In this document: positions 18,042 to 26,166 of the stretch, in pieces
How the letters are laid out: every line of letters starts with the position of its first letter
Position numbering within the stretch: position 1 is the stretch's first letter
NCBI GenBank assembly: GCA_963845975.1
Contig: CAWJUD010000001.1
Location: 1 to 64,000, forward strand
DNA: 64,000 nucleotides
Direction: 5' to 3'
Source of the DNA: JBEKIK01 sp963845975
GTDB taxonomy: Bacteria > Planctomycetota > Planctomycetia > Pirellulales > Thermoguttaceae
Position numbers and translations under genes: made by a program
The notes under the pieces: generated by a model
What the model was told of the DNA's origin: nothing
The model's database searches: none
Seen by the model: the letters and a program-made list of their open reading frames with translations, nothing else

Positions 18042-19544
18042 TCAGGACATTTTAATCCTCTTCTTCGCAATCGCTAAATATTTTCTTTCTCGGTCAATGC
18101 CAATCACTTTTCCGGCACCGTGATCGAGTGCAGCGACCAACATTGTTGCCGATCCGCAAAATGGGTCCAGTAATGTTCCGCTTGGAGGCAGAATATACCG
18201 GCACCACCAAGCTGCCACATCATAAGGCGTGGCGGCGGGGTGACGGTCAGCACCGCCAAGTTGCCCACCCGTTGGAAATGGCAAGAGATTAAATGGTGTG
18301 GTGCCACCTCGTTCGTCGGCGGATTTAGCGATGGTTGCGTTACGATAGGTACGTCCACTAGGACCAGTCCGAAGTGCCATATCGGTCCGACTTCGGGCCA
18401 GGTTTGCTTGGGAGGATGTCCAGAGAACGGCCTCTTGGTTACGGTAGCAGTCGGGGGTACCGAACCAACAGCACATCTTAATGGACTGCCGCATCAGTCC
18501 GTGTTTCCTATTCGTTCCAGCCAGCGGCATGGCGTCGATTGACCACCAGTAAACATCTTGGATCAGGTTCCACATTTTGGCAGTAGAAATTAGGAACTCC
18601 CAAAGCCACAACCGCATCTTGCCGAGTTTCTCGTAATTCGGCTGGAGAATAAAGACTGCCGATCCCCTCGGTTTCAAGACCCGACGGCATTCAATGACGA
18701 CATCCTTCATTAAAGAATGCCATTCCTCTTCCGAAATCCGTCCATAATCCCTGCGGACTTCAGGATAGATTGGATCGGTAATAATGGCATCTATGCTTTG
18801 GTAAGCAATCTTCTTCAATTCCTTGCGGCAATCCCCATGAATCAGAGTAGTCGCATCAATTCTGGACTGTCGATCCATTTTCTCACGGGGTACGGACTTC
18901 AACGGTTTTGGATTGTAGTAGTGTCGCCATTGCTGAAAAATCTCTCCATTATAGCTCTGCCCATTGGCCGAACGCAGCAATTCGGCACGTTTGTCCCTAG
19001 GGATTTCAGACAATCGCTTTGCATCGGGCACGCTCAAATCACCGTTACGGATTTTCTCGATCAATTCTGGTGCTGCTTTATTGATGGATTTTACCACTTC
19101 AACATATGTGCTGTTTGATTTAGTAAGATGTGCGGCTACTGAACTGGCCTTCCCATTCTTGGAAAAGGTAGCCAAGTTTTTGTCTAGCTTTTTCCCACGG
19201 CCCCGGCTGAGTCTTTGGCGGTCCTTTGCCTCTTGCTCCAAAAGGGGCAGAAGGTCATGGGCAATAACCGCTCGCTGGCTGCTGGTTAGGTGGCGGCGAA
19301 TGAGATTCTCCGAGATAACCCACTCCAAAGGCGACCCCTCACCGTCCCATTCCACGAACCTGGGCTTTACTTTGGCTAATTTACACGCTGCCAACCGATT
19401 TCGCCCGTCTAAAACCTGTCCTTCGTAGAGGACAACGTGATTGAGCAATCCCTTTAACTTGATGTCGGCAGCAAGTTCCTTTAATTCTTCTTTTCCGAGC
19501 TTCGGAAATAACAAACAAGCTGGGTGAAAGGTGAGTTTTTTCAT
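18042..19544 (-). CDS. ParB-domain DNA methyltransferase
   Basis: 500 aa. The N-terminal ParB/Srx-like domain (about 1-110; LLNHVVLYEGQVLDGRNRL, ENLIRRHLTSSQ) is followed by an HTH-like linker and an N4/N6 amino-methyltransferase domain. Motif IV is TDPIYPE (257-262 region; DPPY-type variant) and motif I, DPFCGSAT, comes later, so the order is that of the beta class. The fusion is typical of phages and integrated elements. No restriction endonuclease is adjacent, so it is likely an orphan methyltransferase. The ATG is at 19544. Confidence 0.85.
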   Translation of the reverse strand: MKKLTFHPACLLFPKLGKEELKELAADIKLKGLLNHVVLYEGQVLDGRNRLAACKLAKVKPRFVEWDGEGSPLEWVISENLIRRHLTSSQRAVIAHDLLPLLEQEAKDRQRLSRGRGKKLDKNLATFSKNGKASSVAAHLTKSNSTYVEVVKSINKAAPELIEKIRNGDLSVPDAKRLSEIPRDKRAELLRSANGQSYNGEIFQQWRHYYNPKPLKSVPREKMDRQSRIDATTLIHGDCRKELKKIAYQSIDAIITDPIYPEVRRDYGRISEEEWHSLMKDVVIECRRVLKPRGSAVFILQPNYEKLGKMRLWLWEFLISTAKMWNLIQDVYWWSIDAMPLAGTNRKHGLMRQSIKMCCWFGTPDCYRNQEAVLWTSSQANLARSRTDMALRTGPSGRTYRNATIAKSADERGGTTPFNLLPFPTGGQLGGADRHPAATPYDVAAWWCRYILPPSGTLLDPFCGSATMLVAALDHGAGKVIGIDRERKYLAIAKKRIKMS

Positions 19545-19662
19545 TCCGTCATTTTATCTTGTTCTTCGGATGTGTCGAGATGGACTTTTCTGAACCTTCC
19601 TCAATTTCCATTGTCCTCATGCGTCCAAACGACTTTGACAATTTGCCACTCTTTTCGAGAAG

Positions 19663-19893
19663 ATGAGCAAGGGCGATGTGTCCCATCAGAGAGCCCAGGC
19701 AAACGAGGGAAGCGGATCGTCCGCGTCGATAAGGAACTCATGGAAAAGCTCGGCCGGAACGACTGGCCCCTGTGGTTCAGGCAACCGGTTTAGAAAATGC
19801 TGCTTGAAGGGGAGCATTTACAATTATCAAAACCCCACCTCTTGCCATCGTAGTTTTGCCGTCGATCTAAAATCGCCACGGGCTCGGAGATAA
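19663..19893 (+). pseudogene. SEC-C motif protein, frameshifted
   Basis: One frame reads RIVRVDKELMEKLGRND (about 19713-19763), then runs into an off-frame tail. The next frame continues with PCGSGNRFRKCC. Removing a single G at 19764-19767 joins them into GRNDCPCGSGNRFRKCC, the exact C-x-C-x8-CC SEC-C zinc motif. The gene thus carries a one-base insertion, or a sequencing error. The tail overlaps the convergent gene at 19827. SEC-C motifs bind zinc in SecA and many accessory proteins; the rest of this one is too short to name. Confidence 0.5.
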
Positions 19894-20171
19894 TTATAGA
19901 GAGCGTCTCGGCGTTGTGAGAGATCACACCCCTGTGTGATACGCCAATCATACTCGGCTCGTATCTCTTCCCATGCGTTGTAAATCTGTTCCAATAGGTT
20001 TGCAGACATTGGTGCTGGAAGAAATATCCCCTCCAATAAATCATCAGGCTCGATTTCTTTAAGACGGATAGTTTGGTCGAGGATCGAGCAGTATATCAAT
20101 CGTGGATCACCATTGTAATAATCGTATTGATCGAGTGCCTCTTCATATTCGTGAATTAGGCGTGGGGTCAT
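19827..20171 (-). CDS. Hypothetical protein of integrated element
   Basis: 114 aa, start MTPRLIHEYEEALDQYDYYN. ATG 20171 has AAGGAGG upstream and overlaps the TGA of the preceding gene (ATGA), so the two are translationally coupled. Acidic, aromatic-rich, no known motif. It is the last gene of the minus-strand cluster 19827-22902. Confidence 0.6.
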   Translation of the reverse strand: MTPRLIHEYEEALDQYDYYNGDPRLIYCSILDQTIRLKEIEPDDLLEGIFLPAPMSANLLEQIYNAWEEIRAEYDWRITQGCDLSQRRDALYNYLRARGDFRSTAKLRWQEVGF

Positions 20172-20353
20172 TCCGCCTCCTTCAATAATCCGCACTCGGT
20201 GGCTTTACGCCGAATATAATTCGCTCGCCTCTTGGCTCTCTGTCTGTCATTTCGGGACACAAAAGTAGAGTGTTCCAATTCATCAAGCTCCCGTTCTATA
20301 ATTCGGATTTGGTCTATAACAGACAGACTAAAGAATGTGTTGTTGAATGTCAT
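20168..20353 (-). CDS. Small hypothetical protein
   Basis: 61 aa: MTFNNTFFSLSVIDQIR..., helical, with a basic arginine-rich segment (RNDRQRAKRRANYIRRK) that could bind nucleic acid. ATG 20353 has GGGAGG four bases upstream; longer starts at 20365 lack support. It follows the previous gene by 12 bases and overlaps the next by four. Function unknown. Confidence 0.55.
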   Translation of the reverse strand: MTFNNTFFSLSVIDQIRIIERELDELEHSTFVSRNDRQRAKRRANYIRRKATECGLLKEAE

Positions 20354-20365
20354 TTGGCCTCCCAC

Positions 20366-20731
20366 TTATATATCCAGGTCATCATGATAGGTATCACACG
20401 TGTAATCAGTACCAATAAGTTTGGCTATCGTCGGATTGTGACTGACCAGCGTTTTGATTCCAGCCTCAACACTAGCTACAAATTGTTTCCTTGTTTCATT
20501 TTGCATGATAGAATCCCACCTACATCCAATATATACACAAAAACGATTTGTGTAAGATGCTAATCCTAAATCTGCCAAACCCAACACATCGTCAATTTCG
20601 TCTTCGGAACAATCCTCTTCCTCCATATCAATGTCAAATAGTGCGATGAGCCGCTCTTTATCGATACAAACTCCATAAACGCAAAAACTACTCGAACTGC
20701 TATTTGATACAAAACCGTTTCTGATTTTCAT
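20366..20731 (-). CDS. Hypothetical protein with poly-Ser N-terminus
   Basis: About 121 aa beginning MKIRNGFVSNSSSSSFCVYG. This N-terminal pattern (NGFVSNSSSSSF) recurs at the start of uncharacterised phage and plasmid proteins. An acidic segment (DMEEEDCSEDEIDD) follows. ATG 20731 has GGAG 9 bases upstream; the longer frame to 20845 overlaps the upstream gene and is not preferred. Function unknown. Confidence 0.6.
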   Translation of the reverse strand: MKIRNGFVSNSSSSSFCVYGVCIDKERLIALFDIDMEEEDCSEDEIDDVLGLADLGLASYTNRFCVYIGCRWDSIMQNETRKQFVASVEAGIKTLVSHNPTIAKLIGTDYTCDTYHDDLDI

Positions 20732-20823
20732 GATTTGCACTCCGTTGCTCTGTTTAGGTAAATAATACTCTATTGCCAAGGCTAACATCGAACCATCCTT
20801 CACCATCTGGCACGGGCTTTTCT

Positions 20824-21435
20824 CTAAAAACCTTCCGTTTGCCATGGCACGGTTTCATTTATTTCTTCATACTCTTCTTCCTCTTCTTCATAGCCAAACT
20901 CAGCAGCAATACGGCGATAATTATCGTCATTGTTATAGTGATGTATCTCCATCTCGCCAGCCATGAACATTGCTTCTCCTCCACAACATGCATTGGGAAT
21001 AAAGTATTTCAAGGAAATAGTCAGGGTTGGGTATTGTCGTGACATCGCTTGTATGACAGGTACAGCCGGGCTCCAAGCTGTATCAAAATAAATTTCAGTG
21101 CCGTCCTCAGATATGTGATAATCATCTACTCCCAGATCACTGGTTCCCCAATGTTCCAGAGTCCAATAATCCCCTGGGTCTCTAAAAACCTCGTATAGGA
21201 CACCTTCCATATGTTCTTCCATGCTTTTGGAATTGCCGTCTAATAACATAGAACATCTCATGAGTAGTTTCACAGCATCAGTATGCATCAAATCATAAAT
21301 GATATCTTTTGTATATTCTGTTGGCTCAGGTAGAATCTTTTGAAAAACTCTCTCACCAGTCCATACTTTTATTAATCGCCGCCTATCTGCTGGCGGTCCA
21401 CTTATCATTAATTTGTTATTACACGTATTTGACAT
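20824..21435 (-). CDS. Api92/YubB-like ferredoxin-fold protein
   Basis: 203 aa. Recognisable blocks: MSNTCNNKLMISGP at the start, WGTSDLGVDD, and FDTAWSPAVPVIQAMSRQYP followed by a beta-rich part, all as in the DUF1281/YubB and phage Api92 family (ferredoxin-like fold; plasmid and phage borne; function unknown). It ends in a glutamate-rich tail (YEEEEEEYEEINE). AAGGAG with 7-base spacing precedes the ATG. Its presence supports a plasmid- or phage-like origin for the cluster. Confidence 0.75.
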   Translation of the reverse strand: MSNTCNNKLMISGPPADRRRLIKVWTGERVFQKILPEPTEYTKDIIYDLMHTDAVKLLMRCSMLLDGNSKSMEEHMEGVLYEVFRDPGDYWTLEHWGTSDLGVDDYHISEDGTEIYFDTAWSPAVPVIQAMSRQYPTLTISLKYFIPNACCGGEAMFMAGEMEIHHYNNDDNYRRIAAEFGYEEEEEEYEEINETVPWQTEGF

Positions 21436-21468
21436 GATATATCTCCTTATATATATGTTATATTATTA

Positions 21469-22032
21469 TTACCAACTCCCCATCCAAACAGACTCTCGTT
21501 TACCTCGGCAGTCGCATGAAATTCGCTGCCGACAGCATTTGGTACAGCGTGCTATATCGCAGTCCTCAGTGTGCGGTTCACCAACCGCGGCACCGCAGTC
21601 GGGGCAGGGCGTTGACATCGGCAGTTTTATAAATAACGAAGGGTATTCCTGATCCATGAAGTCACATAATCCCAATTGCATACCTACATAATTAAACTCA
21701 ATAGTGTTTGCATTACCGAGCACCCGATTCCGATAAAGGGGCATATCAAGTTGTGCCTCAATCTCGGGTGGGGGCATCCAAGCCTCCGTGTCACTCCCAC
21801 AATTCCACACCTGTTGGTCGTTGAGGTGAATCTCCGCAATATCCTTTACCAATTCCCGTAATGTAGTTTGCTGTGGTTCATTTTCTTTTTGCAATTCGCA
21901 ATGCTTCACGAGAATAGTAAAGCAACGCTCACATATCCAAGACAACTGCGGAGTTGTCCCATCGGCATAATACCAATAAGGATAACTGCCATCTTCACTG
22001 AATACGTTTTCGCATAATATACATTGATACAT
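21469..22032 (-). CDS. Cysteine-rich hypothetical protein
   Basis: 187 aa. N-terminal CxxC pair (CILC, residues 4-7) with a second pair (CERC) near 34; C-terminal knuckles CPDCGAAVGEPHTEDCDIAR then CTKCCRQRISCDC. The C-terminal pattern (H..DCD...C..C..Q...C.C) is a zinc-binding module common in plasmid and integrated-element proteins. AAGGAG precedes the ATG. Function unknown. Confidence 0.65.
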   Translation of the reverse strand: MYQCILCENVFSEDGSYPYWYYADGTTPQLSWICERCFTILVKHCELQKENEPQQTTLRELVKDIAEIHLNDQQVWNCGSDTEAWMPPPEIEAQLDMPLYRNRVLGNANTIEFNYVGMQLGLCDFMDQEYPSLFIKLPMSTPCPDCGAAVGEPHTEDCDIARCTKCCRQRISCDCRGKRESVWMGSW

Positions 22033-22051
22033 AATTCATACTCCTTATTAA

Positions 22052-22300
22052 TTAGTACGTCATAGCCTCTGGATGTCGATGGAGATGATCATATTCCTCT
22101 TCCTCTTTATCCGTCTCAGCGACTATCACGGACCCGAGAGTCCATTGCTCCTCCCAGACTTTGTTACATATGTCGCACTTTTGATAAATGTGCAGCAGGT
22201 CGTCCTCCACCCAACAAGTCTGTGAGATGTCGCTCTCGTCTTGGCAATAGGGGCAAGTCACGTTTGGGACATAAGTTTCTAAATTATCAAGAGTTTTCAT
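22052..22300 (-). CDS. Small zinc-finger hypothetical protein
   Basis: 82 aa with CPYC and CDIC pairs (four-cysteine zinc ribbon) and an acidic tail (ETDKEEEEYD). AAAGGA precedes the ATG. It lies in the minus-strand cluster 20 bases from the next gene, and probably shares a transcript. Function unknown. Confidence 0.65.
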   Translation of the reverse strand: MKTLDNLETYVPNVTCPYCQDESDISQTCWVEDDLLHIYQKCDICNKVWEEQWTLGSVIVAETDKEEEEYDHLHRHPEAMTY

Positions 22301-22324
22301 ATAGTTCCTTTATCCATTAATAAT

Positions 22325-22393
22325 GGGGGCTGGCCCATTCGTCGGCTCCTGGCTCAGCACTCGCACGCAGCACTCGGTCGGTCGCCAGCCCCC
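22325..22393. repeat. Long inverted repeat between cluster genes
   Basis: Perfect 10-bp arms GGGGGCTGGC (22325-22334) and GCCAGCCCCC (22384-22393) enclose about 50 bases that hold a direct repeat CAGCACTCG. It could be a transcriptional attenuator, an mRNA-stabilising hairpin or a protein binding site between 22300 and 22402; no T run follows, so it is not a simple terminator. Confidence 0.55.
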
Positions 22394-22401
22394 TTGTTTG
22401 T

Positions 22402-22902
22402 TTACGTATGACTGGCCACCCACTCGTTTTGTCTTCTATATGCTTCACGATTTCGATTGATATACCATTTCATCAATAAATTGTCATTACATCCTGGATA
22501 TCGTCGATTATCGAAATATCCCGCATACTCATATCCTTCTTCCCCTTGATAAGTGAATAATATTATGTGGCCTCGCCTCACCAGACGATCAACCCAATTC
22601 CTCACGTAATTTCGCATGTGAGCATACGGATTAGTTCGTGCAGCTACAAAAAAATATTTCCCATTGGGCAAGAAGCCTTGGCGAGTAAATATCAGGTTGC
22701 ATTTGTCTGGCCTGAGTTCTACTGGCCACCAATCGAAATATGACCAGCAGCAACAAAAGTCAGTGCAAATAGGTGGTCTGTCTTGGTCATGGATAGCACA
22801 ACCCTGCTCACATTGATGCTTGCAGTTTGTATGACCTGGTTTGTCCATTTCGGGTACAGGATATAACCAACAACACAATTGACAAATTCCACAATCACGC
22901 AT
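22402..22902 (-). CDS. YkgJ-like cysteine-cluster protein
   Basis: About 166 aa. N-terminal cysteine-rich block: CGICQLCCWLY, then NCKHQCEQGCAIHDQDRPPI and CTDFCCCW. This resembles the YkgJ zinc/iron-chelating cluster family. The remainder is a globular aromatic region (FTRQGFLPNGKYFFVAARTN). ATG 22902 has GGAG 8 bases upstream; a longer frame to 22941 has no such support. Probably binds Fe or Zn; substrate unknown. Confidence 0.7.
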   Translation of the reverse strand: MRDCGICQLCCWLYPVPEMDKPGHTNCKHQCEQGCAIHDQDRPPICTDFCCCWSYFDWWPVELRPDKCNLIFTRQGFLPNGKYFFVAARTNPYAHMRNYVRNWVDRLVRRGHIILFTYQGEEGYEYAGYFDNRRYPGCNDNLLMKWYINRNREAYRRQNEWVASHT

Positions 22903-23021
22903 TAGAAATACTCCATTAAAAATAAGTGGTCTAACCATCAAGTGAGAGCAGCAGTCCGTTTGCCACTCGTAATATCAATTAAGACAAGAATAAGATACCG
23001 ACAATCATTTGTCGATTCGAC

Positions 23022-23065
23022 GAGTGCGGGTCAGAGTGCGGATAAGTGTGGATGAGTGTGGGCTA
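23022..23065. repeat. Iteron-like direct repeats
   Basis: Four near-repeats of about 10-12 bases: GAGTGCGGGTCA, GAGTGCGGATAA, GTGTGGATGA, GTGTGGGCTA. On the minus strand they read CCRCACT-type units, two of which (TCATCCACA, TTATCCGCA) differ by one base from a DnaA box. A small palindrome CGACAA/TTGTCG (22999-23014) lies beside them. Iteron-like, but only a replication assay could prove an origin. Confidence 0.35.
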
Positions 23066-23758
23066 TCCTAAACGGTATCTACCATAAGCTTTACCCGCCA
23101 TATGAATGACTGACGACCAATCAGTATCATTGTCTATGAGGCGGTTGAGAATATCTCGTGCATCAGAGTGCTTGCTTCCGTTTTTAAGTTCTTTCAAGCT
23201 CAACCCCTTTTCGCCAGCTTCATAAAGGGCTTGGAGGACATCAATCTGTGGCTTGGTTAGTTTCTTCTTCTCTTGGTTATTAACATAGAATATGTGAGTG
23301 ATTGGGTCGAGGTAAACAGTCTTTACAGATTGAATGGTATCGCCTGACTTATTTAGGTCGGGCATCATTGTGGCTGCCACCAAGAAATGACGTACTACGT
23401 TGATAATGAACGGTTGATTCTGTTCATCGGAATTGTCATAAGTGTGAATAATGCAGTCGTAAATGAGACGATTGCTCTCTTCAGATGAGAGGTGTTCTGA
23501 TTGAATTCTTTTTGCAATGACTTGAAATTCCTTGCCTACGCTCAATAGATGCATAGCTTGTAGTTCTGCTCGTTGCGGTTGCCCCTCTTCCCCGCCTCCT
23601 TTGACGCCAAAGGGAAGAGTAAATTCGAGGGAAGCCCCAGCCGAGAGAATATCCGAAAGAACAGCGGGGTGACCATCGAGCATCGGTTCAGCGAAGTAAG
23701 GGATATTGCAGACCTCCCGCAACGATTTCTTGACCGATCCAATAGTCTTGCCGACCAA
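23063..23758 (-). CDS. Hypothetical protein with C-terminal winged-helix-like region
   Basis: 231 aa from TTG 23758. The N-terminal part (QWLPLVGKTIGSVKKSLREV...GASLEFTLPFGVKGG) resembles a ThiS/ubiquitin-like beta-grasp fold; the C-terminal part (LTKPQIDVLQALYEAGEKGL...) looks like a winged helix. The same frame stays open and protein-like upstream to 23869 (SIPEDNLVRVVCNSNEQWLP), but contains no ATG/GTG/TTG there, so the true start is unclear (rare start codon or frameshift). Proteins like this occur with zinc-finger partners in planctomycete genomes; function unknown. Confidence 0.6.
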   Translation of the reverse strand: MVGKTIGSVKKSLREVCNIPYFAEPMLDGHPAVLSDILSAGASLEFTLPFGVKGGGEEGQPQRAELQAMHLLSVGKEFQVIAKRIQSEHLSSEESNRLIYDCIIHTYDNSDEQNQPFIINVVRHFLVAATMMPDLNKSGDTIQSVKTVYLDPITHIFYVNNQEKKKLTKPQIDVLQALYEAGEKGLSLKELKNGSKHSDARDILNRLIDNDTDWSSVIHMAGKAYGRYRLG

Positions 23759-24061
23759 AGGGAGCCATTGTTCATTTGAGTTACATACTACTCGGACCAG
23801 ATTATCTTCAGGGATTGAGGGAATGGGTGCTGTCCTACCTTTCTGGGATTGGTAATCACTGCGTACATTTTACCACTTTTAAAAATGTTGCCAAGGCGAT
23901 TTTGTAATCGTTAGCATTTTTGATTGAAAAATGAGTGTGAATGATGCCCATACTTTGACGCTGATAACGCATGGGGCAAGAAATAGGAAAGATCACGTTT
24001 CTGGATCACAATTTATGGACGTAATGATTCTGCAGCCTTCAGACTTTACGACCTAAAAAAC

Positions 24062-24085
24062 AAACCGCCTCAAATGAAGCGGTTT
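24062..24085. terminator. Bidirectional-type hairpin
   Basis: Stem AAACCGC (24062-24068) / GCGGTTT (24079-24085) with T-rich flank on the plus side (CATTTTGTT) and A-rich flank before it, so it could terminate transcription entering from either side just before the replication-like gene. Confidence 0.55.
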
Positions 24086-24103
24086 CATTTTGTTAAATAA
24101 ATT

Positions 24104-24159
24104 TAGTGTCGTAACCACTATAATATATTATCGTCTACTTTATTATAGTGTCGTGACCC
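24104..24159. promoter_or_regulatory. Operator-like palindrome before the replication-like gene
   Basis: Perfect inverted repeat CACTATAATA (24116-24125) / TATTATAGTG (24141-24150), overlapped by a direct repeat TAGTGTCGTAACC (24104) / TAGTGTCGTGACC (24146). It lies directly upstream of the ATG at 24160, where an autoregulating initiator protein or repressor would bind. Function inferred from position. Confidence 0.5.
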
Positions 24160-25788
24160 ATGATAATTACAAACAAATTCACAGAATCTTCGGCAACCAA
24201 ATTCCTCAAATGGTTCTTTTATAATAAGTGTGCCAATTCCTATCTTGGTTGGCGTTACGAGGAAGTTGAAATCCTTCCAGATAATACCGAAATCGTTATT
24301 GTCCCCGCAGGCCCAAGAATATGGCCCACACCAACTGATGATAAAAGAGTTCGTTGGAATCCCGTTTGGGAACATTTAAAAGGTCTACCACGAGGCGTAT
24401 GTCGAGGAAGGGGTGAAAAGTACCTGCCATTCATTTCTGTTGATTTGGATAGACATGACGGCACTATAACAGCGAAACAACATATAAATAATGTGTTAAA
24501 GACGGGACGCATTCTGAAAAAATACTATAACAACTTACGTTGGTTGGTTGAGGTCAATCCACAGAATGGAAGTTGTAAGTATTTTGGCTTTAATAATCGA
24601 CCCATTCCTATAAATCAAGCCAATGAATTTAGCGGAAGTATTCACAGATTATTAATTGGGGCTGGATTGGGAAAAAGGGAAGTGTTTCCATTCAACTCCC
24701 CGCAGGTCTTTTTGCCTTTTCGAGCAGACAAAACGACTATTATAGACTCAGGAATTTTGGGTAAATGTAATCGTCGCCGCAAAGTCGATTATAAATATGA
24801 ACTCTTTGAGACTTATAGTGCCGTAGCATTTGTTAAATGGTTGCGAAGTGGCACCCATTATAACGAACAGATCCTTTATAAAACTCTTATAGCTGCCTGT
24901 AATAATCTGCCCGACAGCGTAGAAGCAGAACCTATAATAACCAATTATGAGGCTGAAACTGCCCCAATTAAATCCGTTATAGTGGTTGATGACGAAAAAG
25001 ATTCATTTAAGCGTCAAAGGAACGCATTGCTCGTATTTTGTCGCAAAAATAAACGTGTGGTTACTGTTGATGAGGCGATGGGATTTATAAAACATAACAA
25101 ACTTTATAGTGGTCGCTGGGAGGATCATTATAACAGACGGCGTTCCCGAGTTGAGGGCATACTGTCATACATCTCCCAAACATTTGATCCTGCTCTGTGC
25201 AACGTTCATTATAATATAAAAGTCGGCAAGTATCATGCCTGGGCTAAACGGCATTGTCCGAATGGTTGGCGATCCCCGATTCGTCATCGTGTTGATGATT
25301 ATGGCTTTGTTACAGAAATTAAAGATCGAACCGTTGCGGATTGGCGATTCGTCTCGGTATTTATGTCCATTATCGAGTATTGTTTAATTTGTGATAAAAA
25401 TCCAGACAATTCACTTCCTCATGTTCGGGCGGAACAACTTTGGGATTTGTTGGAAGAGAATGGTATTATAGATGTCAGTTTTTGTCCTAGAAAATGGGCG
25501 ATAGTCCGAAATGAGTTGGAACACCGGGGATTAATAACTGTGAATCACGTATGGTTTAGGGATCAGGCAATGTGTTGGGGAATTGGACTATATTTCCCAG
25601 GACTTGGGGCGTGGAAAGGGGCTAAGATTCGAGGATTGTTGGAAGCAGGGTCTTGGGGGGAATTAATAGGAAGAGGAGAAGAGGAGATACATAACTCTTA
25701 TTTGCAACAGCAAATTATTAATATCCTATCTTTAAGTCCTGTAAGCCGAGGTCCGCCTTTAATGTCGGTTATCCAGGTATTAATTTGA
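24160..25788 (+). CDS. Candidate replication protein (AEP/PrimPol-like), uncertain
   Basis: 542 aa. Possible archaeo-eukaryotic primase motifs in order: FISVDLDRH (Asp95-x-Asp97), SIH (Ser160-x-His162), and an acidic third motif such as KTTIIDSG (Asp196), with EVFPFNSPQVFLPF between, similar to the FP...LP stretch of PrimPol-type proteins. The C-terminal half has a winged-helix-like region. It is preceded by an operator-like palindrome and lies in a plasmid-like gene cluster, which fits a replication initiator/primase. Motif matching was by eye only; it could be another nucleic-acid enzyme. Confidence 0.4.
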   Translation: MIITNKFTESSATKFLKWFFYNKCANSYLGWRYEEVEILPDNTEIVIVPAGPRIWPTPTDDKRVRWNPVWEHLKGLPRGVCRGRGEKYLPFISVDLDRHDGTITAKQHINNVLKTGRILKKYYNNLRWLVEVNPQNGSCKYFGFNNRPIPINQANEFSGSIHRLLIGAGLGKREVFPFNSPQVFLPFRADKTTIIDSGILGKCNRRRKVDYKYELFETYSAVAFVKWLRSGTHYNEQILYKTLIAACNNLPDSVEAEPIITNYEAETAPIKSVIVVDDEKDSFKRQRNALLVFCRKNKRVVTVDEAMGFIKHNKLYSGRWEDHYNRRRSRVEGILSYISQTFDPALCNVHYNIKVGKYHAWAKRHCPNGWRSPIRHRVDDYGFVTEIKDRTVADWRFVSVFMSIIEYCLICDKNPDNSLPHVRAEQLWDLLEENGIIDVSFCPRKWAIVRNELEHRGLITVNHVWFRDQAMCWGIGLYFPGLGAWKGAKIRGLLEAGSWGELIGRGEEEIHNSYLQQQIINILSLSPVSRGPPLMSVIQVLI

Positions 25789-26166
25789 CCAGGATTTTTC
25801 ATCTCCAAACATAATTACAAGACTTTCTGGAGGGATAGTGCAGATGGAGGCGATTGAAAATAGCGGGCACACTATAAGAAAGGGACCAGGTCGGGGATGA
25901 TGCGGATGCCACTCAACCCCCATACGATCCTTCACAAGTCCAGTCCACGCACCGCTTGCAAGCGTTTTTTTCACAACAAATTGCTTGCGATGACAGCTTG
26001 AAAGCTGTGGGGCAGCCCCTTGTTACTCGGAATTGGGGTTATTAACGCCATAGTGGGTTATTAATCTGTTGTTATTAATCCAACAATAAAATGACCATTG
26101 CCCTGAGGTTTAGCAATCCAAGTGATAGCAACAGAAAGCCCCTTTGCCAATTTCAAAAGAGATTGC
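25789..26166. other. Intergenic, no gene supported
   Basis: About 378 bases between convergent genes. A minus-strand frame at 25780-25974 lacks a ribosome site and has no known motif. AT-rich with several TTATTAA tracts (26040-26090). Confidence 0.4.

Noticed and set aside
25780..25974. Minus-strand frame of 64 codons
   Set aside because: No supporting ribosome site or family; overlaps the end of the 24160 gene.
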